A stretch of 9,510 nt of DNA from positions 1 through 9,510 of the forward strand of contig CAJKQZ010000092.1 of assembly GCA_905202115.1 (NCBI GenBank). The letters are read 5' to 3'. The position numbers were made by a program, and so were the translations under genes. How positions within the stretch are numbered: position 1 is the first letter of the stretch; the number at the start of each line of letters is the position of its first letter. The notes below the pieces were generated by a model. That model saw nothing but the letters and a program-made list of their open reading frames with translations. It made no database searches and was not told the origin of the DNA. The DNA comes from an uncultured Prevotellaceae bacterium. GTDB taxonomy: Bacteria > Bacteroidota > Bacteroidia > Bacteroidales > Bacteroidaceae. Of the stretch, positions 1-6,714 are shown in pieces.

Positions 1-65
1 ATATCTCAGACATATTTTCGATTATCTCCCTTGTATTTTAAATTATCTGCGGGAAAGTTTTTACC
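1..65 (+). repeat. Intergenic palindromic repeat, copy 1 (left arm cut off by window edge)
   Basis: Positions 1-17 are identical to the right half of the perfect palindrome at 6715-6754 (compare 6738-6754). After a 29-nt spacer comes CTGCGGGA at 47-54, three variable bases and then TTTTT. The same blocks occur at exactly the same offsets in copy 3 (CTGCGGGA at 6784-6791), so the two copies align without gaps over about 65 bp. The left arm, if present, lies outside the window. This copy sits beyond the 3' end of the minus-strand radical SAM gene. Its function is unknown: it could be a small non-autonomous mobile element, a protein-binding palindrome or a transcribed hairpin. Confidence 0.7.
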
Positions 66-68
66 ACG

Positions 69-84
69 AAAAAAATATTTTTTT
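69..84. repeat. A7-TA-T7 perfect AT palindrome
   Basis: Seven A, then TA, then seven T form a perfect 16-bp palindrome 23 bp beyond the stop codon of the minus-strand radical SAM gene. It could contribute to transcription termination or DNA bending, but it has no GC-rich stem and so is not a convincing intrinsic terminator. The preceding bases (CACGAAAAAAATAT) resemble those leading into the palindrome at 3658, so it may be a decayed neighbouring repeat copy. Confidence 0.35.
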
Positions 85-106
85 ACGATTTCTTGAGCAA
101 AAATAT

Positions 107-883
107 TCAGTAGGAGGCTGTGGCCGGAAATCCCGCCTCGTTGATTCGTTTCACTATTCCGTCGAGCTCTTCGCGCGTGGCCTTGCGCAGTTTTTGGTCG
201 GGCGTCTCGCGGTCAATGGTATAAATCATCACTTCGCTCGGCTTTATCTCTTTCAGAGCCTCGAGCCAGGGGCCCACATACTCGTCGCCCGTGTTTGTGA
301 GCGATTCCTCGCCGTCGGTGCCGTGCAGGAACATCGTCTGCACTATTACGTGCCCGTTGAAGAGCTTCATGTTCTCTATCGTTCGGCGCACGTCGTATGC
401 TCCCGTGGGACGGTTGAGTTGTTTGATGTAGGCAGGATTGACGGTGTCGAGCTTCTGAATGTTGTTGTCCACCTTCATCAATGCGTTTCTCACTTCGGGG
501 CGGCCGATGAGCGTGGCATTGCTCAGCACGCTTATTCTGGCTTTCGGAAAATACTCGTCGCGCTGCGCGACAGTGTCGTCTATTATCCCGCTGAAGTCGG
601 GATGTGCCGTCGGTTCGCCATTGCCGGCAAAAGTGAGCACGTCGGGCTCCGGCCCGTCGGCTTTCATTGCGGCGAGCCGCCCGCGCAACGCATTTTTCAC
701 TTCTTCGCGCGTGGGCCGGCGCATGGTGGGGCGCCGCTCGGCGTTGAAACCGCATTCGCAGTACATGCAGTCGAACGTGCAGACCTTGCCGTCGGCCGGC
801 ATGAGGTTTATTCCCAACGAAACTCCTAATCTGCGGCTGTGAACGGGGCCGAAAATCGGCGCAGGATAGATAACCGTTGCCAT
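107..883 (-). CDS. Radical SAM protein (COG0731-like Fe-S oxidoreductase)
   Basis: This 258-residue protein is predicted to bind a [4Fe-4S] cluster and S-adenosylmethionine and to carry out radical chemistry in the cytoplasm. What is seen: a Cx3Cx2C cluster motif at C35, C39 and C42 (CTFDCMYC), with an extra cysteine at C44. A GNGEP motif at residues 87-91 matches the position of the SAM-binding GGE motif. A following strand (SVLSNATL) and the overall length fit a single compact radical SAM barrel with no accessory cluster domain. The N-terminal stretch GPVHSRRLGVSLGIN is typical of the COG0731 type of small radical SAM proteins common in Bacteroidetes, whose substrate I cannot name. The ATG at 883 is preceded by an A-rich stretch rather than a Shine-Dalgarno sequence. 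The gene is divergent from the kinase at 1078 and appears monocistronic here. Family assignment is strong; the substrate is unknown. Confidence 0.9.
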   Translation of the reverse strand: MATVIYPAPIFGPVHSRRLGVSLGINLMPADGKVCTFDCMYCECGFNAERRPTMRRPTREEVKNALRGRLAAMKADGPEPDVLTFAGNGEPTAHPDFSGIIDDTVAQRDEYFPKARISVLSNATLIGRPEVRNALMKVDNNIQKLDTVNPAYIKQLNRPTGAYDVRRTIENMKLFNGHVIVQTMFLHGTDGEESLTNTGDEYVGPWLEALKEIKPSEVMIYTIDRETPDQKLRKATREELDGIVKRINEAGFPATASY

Positions 884-913
884 TACAATGCTTTTTTAAG
901 TTGTTTATCAGCG

Positions 914-921
914 CAAAATTA
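914..921 (-). promoter_or_regulatory. Candidate Bacteroidetes -7 element for the radical SAM gene
   Basis: Read on the minus strand this is TAATTTTG, matching the Bacteroidetes consensus TAnnTTTG. It lies about 31 nt upstream of the ATG at 883. No TTTG was found at the expected -33 spacing, so support is the -7 match and position only. Confidence 0.35.
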
Positions 922-1038
922 CGTATTTCGCCCGTGCCGCAGCAGAAGATAGCTTTCAAAAAGTCGTTTTTACCATGCCTTTTGTGCCGAATTAACTATT
1001 ATTGATAAACATTCGCAGAGGCGGAACGCGCTTTTTGC

Positions 1039-1046
1039 TAACTTTA
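1039..1046 (+). promoter_or_regulatory. Candidate -7 element for the nucleoside kinase gene
   Basis: TAACTTTA matches TAnnTTTG at all but the last position and lies 31 nt before the kinase ATG. No convincing -33 TTTG is seen at normal spacing. The leader that would follow is short and A/C-rich, without a Shine-Dalgarno sequence, as is usual in Bacteroidetes. Confidence 0.3.
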
Positions 1047-1077
1047 CGCCAGGACGTACAACAAAACAAAACATAGC

Positions 1078-2739
1078 ATGGAGAAGACAATAACCATATT
1101 CTGTAAAAACAACGGCAAGTCGGTCGAAGTGCCTATAGGAAGCTCGGTAATCGAAGTCTACAACGCTTTGGGAATGGATATGCCGCTCGAGGCCACATGC
1201 GCAAGGGTCAACAACAAGTCGGAAAGCCTGCACCACGTACTTTTTACCAACAGCGACGTGGAATTTCTCGACATAACCCACCCTTCGGGTATGAGAACCT
1301 ACACGCGCTCGCTTTTCTTTGTGCTTTACAAGGCGGTGGAAGACATTTTCCCGAACGCCGCGCTGCGCATCGACACTCCTGTGTCGAACGGATACTATTG
1401 CCGGCTGTTCATGGGGCGGAACATCAATGCCGACGACGTGAAGCGCCTGCGCATGCGCATGAAGGAAATCGTCGACAGCGACATGCCGTTCCGACGTATA
1501 GAATGCCGCACCGACGAAGCCATAGAACATTTCCGCCGCCTGGGACAGGAGAGCAAAGCAAAGCTGCTCGAAAGCGCGGGCACGCTTTATACCACCTACT
1601 ACATGCTGGGCGAAACAATCGATTACTACTATGGCTCGCTGCTTCTCTCAACCGGACAGCTGAAACTCTTCGGTCTGGAGAAATATCACGACGGAGTTCT
1701 TCTCCGCGTACCCGACCCGCAACGCCCCGGAGAACTTCAGCCCGTAATAAAGCAGGAAAAAATGTTCGAAGTCTTCCGCGATCATCACGAGTGGCAACAT
1801 ATCGTGGGACTTAATTCGATAGGCGATCTAAACGAGGTATGCGCGAACGGCCATACCAATGCTTTGGTGAATGTTTCCGAAGCTCTACAGGAAAAGAAGA
1901 TAAGTCACATTGCCGACATCATAGCTTCGAAGCCCGAAGTGCGCGTGGTGCTTATCTCGGGCCCGTCGTCGAGCGGAAAAACCACGTTCAGCAAACGTCT
2001 TTCGGTGCAACTTATGGCCTGCGGTCTGAAACCTTATCCCGTGTCTCTCGACGATTATTTCGTAGACCGCGAAAAAACTCCCAAAAGTCCTGACGGAGAA
2101 TATGATTTCGAAGATCTGCACGCGGTAAATATACCTTTGCTGTCGGAGCACATGAACGAACTCATCGCCGGCAGGGAGATAGAATTGCCGCGCTTCAACT
2201 TCCAAACGGGCAAAAGCGAACCGAGCGGCAAGCGCCTAAAGATAGACGACCACACTATTCTCGTAATGGAGGGCATTCACGCCCTTAATCCAGAGCTTAC
2301 GCCGCAGATTCCCGACAAGAACAAGTTCCGCGTGTACGTGTCGGCTCTGACGTCGATTCTTCTCGACGACCACAATTACATTCCCACTACCGACAACCGC
2401 CTGTTGCGCCGTATTGTGCGCGACTACAAATACCGCGGCTATTCGGCGCGCGAAACGATAAAGAGGTGGCCCAGCGTGAGGGCGGGCGAGGCAAAGTGGA
2501 TTTTCCCCTACCAGGAGAATGCCGACGTGATGTTCAATTCGGCGCTGCTGTTCGAACTTGCGGCCCTACGCTCGCAGGTATTGCCTGTGCTCGAGCAGGT
2601 GGACAAGCGCTACGAGGAATATTCCGAGGCCTACCGCCTGCGAAAATTCCTTTCATACATACGTCCCATTTCTATCGAGGGACTTCCGCCAACTTCCCTG
2701 CTTCGTGAATTTCTCGGAGGCAGTACATTCAGTTATTGA
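1078..2739 (+). CDS. Nucleoside (uridine-type) kinase with TGS and ThrRS-like N-terminal domains
   Basis: This 553-residue protein is predicted to phosphorylate a nucleoside or similar small molecule with a nucleoside triphosphate in the cytoplasm. The uridine kinase/phosphoribulokinase fold is established for the family; the substrate is inferred. Residues 1-65 resemble a TGS domain. Residues 70-215 resemble the threonyl-tRNA synthetase editing (N2) domain, including an FP, GYY and MRMKEIVDSDMPF framework. The P-loop kinase domain spans about residues 275-500, with Walker A GPSSSGKTT at 295-303 (K301) and the uridine-kinase-like SLDDYF at 323-328. In the ThrRS-like part, the positions of the two metal-binding His of HxxxH are T74 and S78, and those of the Cys and His of CxxxH are Y184 and L188, so editing activity is unlikely. 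The same architecture is known in other Bacteroidetes and some Firmicutes and Thermotogae. It lacks the SD signal but has a clear ATG. A strong hairpin follows the stop codon. Confidence 0.92.
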   Translation: MEKTITIFCKNNGKSVEVPIGSSVIEVYNALGMDMPLEATCARVNNKSESLHHVLFTNSDVEFLDITHPSGMRTYTRSLFFVLYKAVEDIFPNAALRIDTPVSNGYYCRLFMGRNINADDVKRLRMRMKEIVDSDMPFRRIECRTDEAIEHFRRLGQESKAKLLESAGTLYTTYYMLGETIDYYYGSLLLSTGQLKLFGLEKYHDGVLLRVPDPQRPGELQPVIKQEKMFEVFRDHHEWQHIVGLNSIGDLNEVCANGHTNALVNVSEALQEKKISHIADIIASKPEVRVVLISGPSSSGKTTFSKRLSVQLMACGLKPYPVSLDDYFVDREKTPKSPDGEYDFEDLHAVNIPLLSEHMNELIAGREIELPRFNFQTGKSEPSGKRLKIDDHTILVMEGIHALNPELTPQIPDKNKFRVYVSALTSILLDDHNYIPTTDNRLLRRIVRDYKYRGYSARETIKRWPSVRAGEAKWIFPYQENADVMFNSALLFELAALRSQVLPVLEQVDKRYEEYSEAYRLRKFLSYIRPISIEGLPPTSLLREFLGGSTFSY

Positions 2740-2745
2740 AACACA

Positions 2746-2773
2746 AACGTTCCCGCCGCACGGCGGGAACGTT
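2746..2773. terminator. Hairpin between convergent kinase and SDR genes, probable bidirectional terminator
   Basis: AACGTTCCCGCC (2746-2757) pairs perfectly with GGCGGGAACGTT (2762-2773) around a GCAC loop. It begins 7 bp after the kinase stop and lies about 77 bp beyond the stop of the convergent dehydrogenase. The GC-rich stem is strong. The tail on the plus strand (CTATTTGT) is only moderately T-rich and the minus-strand tail (TGTGTTTC) is weaker, so termination strength is inferred. Position between convergent genes supports the role. Confidence 0.75.
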
Positions 2774-2849
2774 CTATTTGTATGCACGAACAGACGGCTT
2801 GTCTGCTTTTGCGCCACACGTATGCGGCACAAAGGCAATGCGGCGCGGG

Positions 2850-3596
2850 TTACTTTCCTGCAGGAAAGGGGAAACGCTTCCACAGCGTTCGCGGAATGAG
2901 CCTCCACACCGCTACAAGCGCGGCATATTTCCAGTCTATTATTTTCACGCGCCGGCGTTTTTCAATGGCTCTCACAATGCTTCGGGCCACCTGTGCCGTT
3001 TTCATAACAAAAGGATAGTTGCTCCCGTAATTGATGAGCGCGGTGTCGACAAAACCCGGCCTTATATCGGTAAAATGTATGTTTAATCTGCGCATGCGGG
3101 CCAGTTGTTCAAGCGCGTCGAGGTATGTGCACTGAAAGCGTTTGGCTGCCGAATATGCCGGTGCGGGGCCGAGCCCTTTCGTTCCGGCAATCGAAGTGAC
3201 GGCCGCGATATGCCCTCCGCCGTTCGCCGCGAAATATCGGAACGCAGCCCCGAGCATACGCGCATATCCCTCGCAGTCGGTACGCAACGTGGAAAGTTCC
3301 TTTTCCTCTTCGAGCCGCGGGTTCTGATATCCTATGCCCGAACAGTGAAGATACACTTCCGCTCCGCCCATCCGCTCGAAAAGTCCGGTAAGCAGTTCGC
3401 CGGCATTGCCGTCGTTCACATCAATCGTTTCAGCAACGATGTTTTCGGGATATTTCCGCCGCAATTCGTCGAGCATTTCCCCACGTCGCCCCGCGACTCC
3501 CACCGTCCAGCCCGCGGCAGCCATTATTTCGGCCACAGCACGCCCTATACCCGATGTGGCTCCCATTATAATTATGCGTTTGCCCTTTGTTTTCAT
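2850..3596 (-). CDS. SDR-family NAD(P)-dependent oxidoreductase
   Basis: This 248-residue protein is a classical short-chain dehydrogenase/reductase with a Rossmann fold; its substrate is not recognisable. The cofactor-binding loop GATSGIG is at residues 12-18, an acidic strand end (TIDVND) follows at 57-62, and the catalytic Ser-Tyr-Lys are S135 (VTSIAG), Y148 and K152 (YSAAK). The PGFVDT segment after the active site is normal for the family. The usual NNAG motif is replaced by CSGIG at about 85-89, and the usual catalytic Asn region reads RTDCEG, so one tetrad residue may be substituted. The C-terminal tail (WKYAALVAVWRLIPRTLWKRF) is hydrophobic with basic residues and may associate with membrane. 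The ATG at 3596 was chosen because an upstream in-frame TTG at 3620 lies inside the candidate -7 promoter element. The gene converges on the kinase. Confidence 0.9.
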   Translation of the reverse strand: MKTKGKRIIIMGATSGIGRAVAEIMAAAGWTVGVAGRRGEMLDELRRKYPENIVAETIDVNDGNAGELLTGLFERMGGAEVYLHCSGIGYQNPRLEEEKELSTLRTDCEGYARMLGAAFRYFAANGGGHIAAVTSIAGTKGLGPAPAYSAAKRFQCTYLDALEQLARMRRLNIHFTDIRPGFVDTALINYGSNYPFVMKTAQVARSIVRAIEKRRRVKIIDWKYAALVAVWRLIPRTLWKRFPFPAGK

Positions 3597-3617
3597 GCGC
3601 CATGAATATTTAGGTAA

Positions 3618-3625
3618 CAAAGATA
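3618..3625 (-). promoter_or_regulatory. Candidate -7 promoter element for the SDR gene
   Basis: On the minus strand this reads TATCTTTG, an exact TAnnTTTG match, 21 nt before the ATG at 3596. A -33 TTTG is not evident. If correct, the transcript starts a few bases downstream, giving a leader of roughly 15 nt and excluding the in-frame TTG at 3620 as a start codon. Confidence 0.45.
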
Positions 3626-3657
3626 TGCAATATTGTCTGTATCCTCCTTTACACGAA

Positions 3658-3701
3658 AAAAATATGTTTGAGATATTCTAAAATGTCTCAAACATATTTT
3701 T
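3658..3701 (+). repeat. Intergenic palindromic repeat, copy 2
   Basis: Arms AAATATGTTTGAGA (3660-3673) and TCTCAAACATATTT (3686-3699) pair perfectly; A/T pairs extend the stem to 3658 and 3701, and the 12-nt centre pairs imperfectly. Compared with copy 3, the third-codon-like GTCTGAG/CTCAGAC has become GTTTGAG/CTCAAAC, so a C-G pair changed to T-A on both arms. The flank to the right is more diverged than in copies 1 and 3, but keeps a CCTTCAGAG block and an AATTTTATTTT block. It lies in the gap between the divergent SDR gene and exported-protein operon, a position that argues against a pure terminator role. Nothing else is recognisable between about 3702 and 3800 apart from a short CCGCAGA direct repeat (3727 and 3772). 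Confidence 0.75.
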
Positions 3702-3804
3702 CCGACTTCCTTCAGAGCACACTCTACCGCAGAAAAGGAAAATTTTATTTTAGCATGAAATATAAATAACTCCGCAGATTCACATATTTTTATCTGGAAA
3801 AATT

Positions 3805-3812
3805 TATTTTTG
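3805..3812 (+). promoter_or_regulatory. Candidate -7 element for the exported-protein operon
   Basis: TATTTTTG matches TAnnTTTG and lies about 100 nt upstream of the ATG at 3913, which would give a long leader of roughly 95 nt. No clear -33 TTTG is seen at normal spacing; TTTT at 3787-3790 is too close. The AT-rich surroundings make chance matches likely. Confidence 0.3.
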
Positions 3813-3912
3813 CAAGCATGCGTTTCCCGCGGCCAATTTCAGTTGAAATTCGTACCACTGTAAGCGCTTCATTGTAACAATCAAAAACATTGATATGACA
3901 AATGTGTGTTTC

Positions 3913-4401
3913 ATGAAAAATAAAGTAGCGGCCGTACTTTTATTTCTGTTTACAGTATGCTGCAACCATGCTTCCGCATTTGACGCGTATGTGTATCTCA
4001 ATGGGAGCTACGTACCGGTGAACGTGTCGGAGAATATATATAAAATGGTATTCGATACCGAATACACCTACTTTATAACAGCCGATAACGATACAGCCAC
4101 CCTTAGCAACACGGCATTCTCGTTCATAACCTTCCGTAAGGTGGAAAAGCCCGTGGGAATGAATGCGGCAAAAACGGTGGCAACCACGATAGTCAGTGAA
4201 AATGACGGAATACGCATAAGCAGCGGAAAGGCAATCTACGCAGTAAGAATAATCGACTCGGCCGGAAACATCGTGGCCGACGTATCTCCAAGCAGCAACG
4301 ACCTGTTCTTTTCTACGCTCGGGTTACCTGCGGGCGTGTACATAGTGCAAGTTTCCTCGGGCAAAGAGGTATCGGTGAAAAAAATAACCAAGAACAAGTA
4401 A
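3913..4401 (+). CDS. Small exported protein with C-terminal sorting-like domain
   Basis: This protein of 162 residues has no enzymatic domain and its function is not recognised. The ATG at 3913 gives a standard signal peptide (MKNK, then a hydrophobic VAAVLLFLFTVCC, then ASA before the mature FDAYVYLNG). An in-frame ATG at 3895 would add six residues (MTNVCF) ahead of the charged n-region and is less likely. Mature residues of roughly 23-80 form a domain that resembles the N-terminus of the next protein (NG..V, a hydrophobic F.T segment, N.T.L, then IT). The last 60 residues (IRIIDSAGNIV, then LPAGVYIVQV, then KKITK) resemble the type A C-terminal sorting domain of the type IX secretion system, also found in Bacteroidetes lacking that system. 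Only 4 nt separate its TAA from the next ATG, so the two are very probably co-transcribed. It may be a surface or envelope accessory protein; that is inference. Confidence 0.75.
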   Translation: MKNKVAAVLLFLFTVCCNHASAFDAYVYLNGSYVPVNVSENIYKMVFDTEYTYFITADNDTATLSNTAFSFITFRKVEKPVGMNAAKTVATTIVSENDGIRISSGKAIYAVRIIDSAGNIVADVSPSSNDLFFSTLGLPAGVYIVQVSSGKEVSVKKITKNK

Positions 4402-4405
4402 GGTC

Positions 4406-6682
4406 ATGAAAAAGAACATATATATCCATATCAGAGGCGCAATTTTCATTGTATGCCTACTTGTCAGCACGGCCACCACCGAAGCCCAGCACTTTTTCGA
4501 CATTTACTGCAATGGAAAGGTGGTGAAACGTATCGAGGCAAATCTTGTAGACAGCATAGCATTCGGCACCACAGGAGCGTCGTTCTTGGTGTTCGACAAG
4601 AACAAGACAAGGCTCTACTCAGCCACTCGCCGCACGGTCGACAGCGTTACCATAAAGTACGTCGAGGACTATTCGTCCTACCCCGAGTTGAACATATTGA
4701 GCGGTTACAACAACATAGTGCCTTCATACGACAGCGAAACGGGAGTATACAAACTCTTAACTACGGGCAGCGACCCTTACATACAGACCAAGACGCTTAC
4801 CACAGCATTGCCCGAAGATTCGTGCGTACTTACATTCGAATACAACTGCCCTGCGGGAATAAACAGCTTCCAGGTATTTTTCGGGCCTCCAGTTGCCGAG
4901 AGTTATTCGGTGACACCCGGTTACATTGCTCCCACCATCGGAACGGAATGGCGCACCTACTCGTTGCCTATAAAGACATATCGCGATAAATTAGGCTGGG
5001 GAGAGTCGGGAGATTTCATGAGGTTCGATTTCGGAACACTTTCCGATGTGGAGATATCGCTGAGAAAGATTCGCCTGCGCTCGATGAACGACGAGGAACA
5101 GCGCGAGCAATATGTGCGAGACAGCATAGAGACAGCTAAAACCCAAATGGCTGAAAACCTGAAAGCGTATCTAAGCACAACTTACAACTCCAAAATCACA
5201 TTGGTTAACGTTGAAAAAGACAGCGTCGAGATTAATGGCGTATGTTCCGGAGAGGGAACATTCTTGCTTGCCGACATGGCGCCCTACGAGGATGTTACCG
5301 AGGAAAACGAGTTCGAAAGCGTGAACGACTTGCAGGACAAATCGTTTACTGTAAGGCTTCCGCGATTTGTAAGGCGCAGCGGGCTGCAATACGACCGCCT
5401 GCTGTCGAAATGGGCGATAGTGAAAGTCGAGGACGGCAGGTATGTGCTCGCCTCGCACGCCCGTTATGCCGACGAGGTGGCTACTATATCCGAGCCCGAG
5501 GAAGGAGTGCTAAAAAGCAAGAAGGGAATTGCGGCAGGCTTCGGCTCGACATACATTTCCGACTTCGACAACCTCCAGGTACACAGCATTACGCAGAACA
5601 TCGTTCTCAACACATTTATCAGCACAAAGTACTCGGTCGGGGCGAAGTTGCATTCCTACGGAGGCAGAAAATATTATATAAACACCGCCAACCTTGCAAC
5701 TTTAGACGAAGTTACAAAAGCGGCCTACGAGCGCGGAGTTATCGTTTCGGGAATACTGCTTACGTCGACGGGATCGATTTTCGATGACCCCGAAAACAAC
5801 GGCGGCTACTACACCATGCCCAACATGACAACTGCCATAGGAGTGAACACTTATGCCGCCGCGCTTGATTTTCTGGCACAGCGTTACAGCGGCGCCACCT
5901 ACGGGCGCATTCACCACTGGATAATGCATAACGAAGTCGACATGGGCGACACGTGGACGAACATGGGAAGCCAGCCTGAAATGCGCTATTACGACCGCTA
6001 CATCAAGTCGATGCGCATATGCTACAACATAGTTCGCCAATACGACCAGCATGCCTCGGTACTCGGCTCGTACACTCACAACTGGAACATCCCCGGAACG
6101 GAATACTCGCCACGGCTAATGCTCGAACAGAACGTTATGTATTCCGAAAAAGAGGGCGATTTCCGCTGGGGAGTGGCTTATCACCCCTATCCCATAAACC
6201 TTACGCGCCCCGAATTCTGGAACAACGACATCTACAATGCCAAATTCAACAACAATACCACCTATGTCACCTTCCTCAATCCCGAAGTGATAAACGCGTG
6301 GATTCTCAACCCCGCCCATTTCTATAAGGACGGCACCAAGCGCGTGCTTTTCTTCACTGAACAGGGTACCAATTCGCCCGATTACAGCGAAAACTCGCTG
6401 CGACTCCAAGCTGCGGGAGCAGCATGGATATGGAAGAAGATAAGTCGCCTTGACGGAATAGACGCCATGCAGTGGCACGCGTGGGCCGACAACCGCGAAG
6501 AGTTCGGTCTGCGCATAGGTCTGCGCTCGTTTGCCGACGGTGAATTTAATAACTTAGACTGCAAACCGGTGTGGTACATTTGGCAGGCAGCCGGAACCGA
6601 CAGCGAAGACGAGGTATTCGAACCTTATCTCGACATTATAGAAATAGATAGCTGGGATAACATTGTCCAACCCGTAGAGTGA
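4406..6682 (+). CDS. Exported multidomain glycoside-hydrolase-like protein (DUF5722-like, clan GH-A type barrel)
   Basis: This 758-residue protein is predicted to be exported and to act on a carbohydrate; the substrate is unknown. Order of parts: signal peptide 1-27 (ending TEA before QHF); a domain of about 55 residues (29-85) related to the preceding protein; a beta-rich, carbohydrate-binding-like region at about 90-226 ending in MNDEE (227-231); a short helical linker with an alpha/beta segment to about 370; and a barrel at about 375-745. In the barrel, HNEVD places E510 after an Asn, as in the acid/base of clan GH-A enzymes, and FFTEQG places E652 as the likely nucleophile. HHWIMHNEVD and the later Y..R.YNIVR segment resemble what I recall of DUF5722 proteins; that name needs a profile search. 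No C-terminal sorting domain is present. Start is ATG at 4406 with a weak AAGG ahead of it. No SusC/SusD neighbours are visible. Confidence 0.8.
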   Translation: MKKNIYIHIRGAIFIVCLLVSTATTEAQHFFDIYCNGKVVKRIEANLVDSIAFGTTGASFLVFDKNKTRLYSATRRTVDSVTIKYVEDYSSYPELNILSGYNNIVPSYDSETGVYKLLTTGSDPYIQTKTLTTALPEDSCVLTFEYNCPAGINSFQVFFGPPVAESYSVTPGYIAPTIGTEWRTYSLPIKTYRDKLGWGESGDFMRFDFGTLSDVEISLRKIRLRSMNDEEQREQYVRDSIETAKTQMAENLKAYLSTTYNSKITLVNVEKDSVEINGVCSGEGTFLLADMAPYEDVTEENEFESVNDLQDKSFTVRLPRFVRRSGLQYDRLLSKWAIVKVEDGRYVLASHARYADEVATISEPEEGVLKSKKGIAAGFGSTYISDFDNLQVHSITQNIVLNTFISTKYSVGAKLHSYGGRKYYINTANLATLDEVTKAAYERGVIVSGILLTSTGSIFDDPENNGGYYTMPNMTTAIGVNTYAAALDFLAQRYSGATYGRIHHWIMHNEVDMGDTWTNMGSQPEMRYYDRYIKSMRICYNIVRQYDQHASVLGSYTHNWNIPGTEYSPRLMLEQNVMYSEKEGDFRWGVAYHPYPINLTRPEFWNNDIYNAKFNNNTTYVTFLNPEVINAWILNPAHFYKDGTKRVLFFTEQGTNSPDYSENSLRLQAAGAAWIWKKISRLDGIDAMQWHAWADNREEFGLRIGLRSFADGEFNNLDCKPVWYIWQAAGTDSEDEVFEPYLDIIEIDSWDNIVQPVE

Positions 6683-6714
6683 CACATTGAACACGCCGAA
6701 AAGGCATGCCGAAA

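Noticed and set aside
194..829. Long plus-strand open frame opposite the radical SAM gene
   Set aside because: It has no recognisable motif, and the opposite strand encodes a clear radical SAM protein; codon bias of the real gene creates the open antisense frame.
884..1077. Riboswitch or structured leader in the divergent gap between the radical SAM gene and the kinase
   Set aside because: I see no conserved riboswitch core or strong stem; only weak promoter-like elements are present.
3597..3620. TTG start that would extend the SDR protein by 8 residues
   Set aside because: The TTG is part of the TATCTTTG promoter-like element, and the ATG at 3596 gives a normal SDR N-terminus directly before the first beta strand.
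1..3701. CRISPR array made from the palindromic repeats
   Set aside because: Copies are kilobases apart with genes in between and no regular spacers; no cas genes are present.
3955..3963. Lipoprotein signal (VCC) in the small exported protein
   Set aside because: The residues before the cysteines (F-T-V) do not fit the L-[AS]-[GA]-C lipobox, and ASA before FDA fits ordinary signal peptidase I cleavage better.
6116..6478. Minus-strand open frame inside the hydrolase gene
   Set aside because: It overlaps the catalytic barrel coding region, and no start signal or motif supports it.
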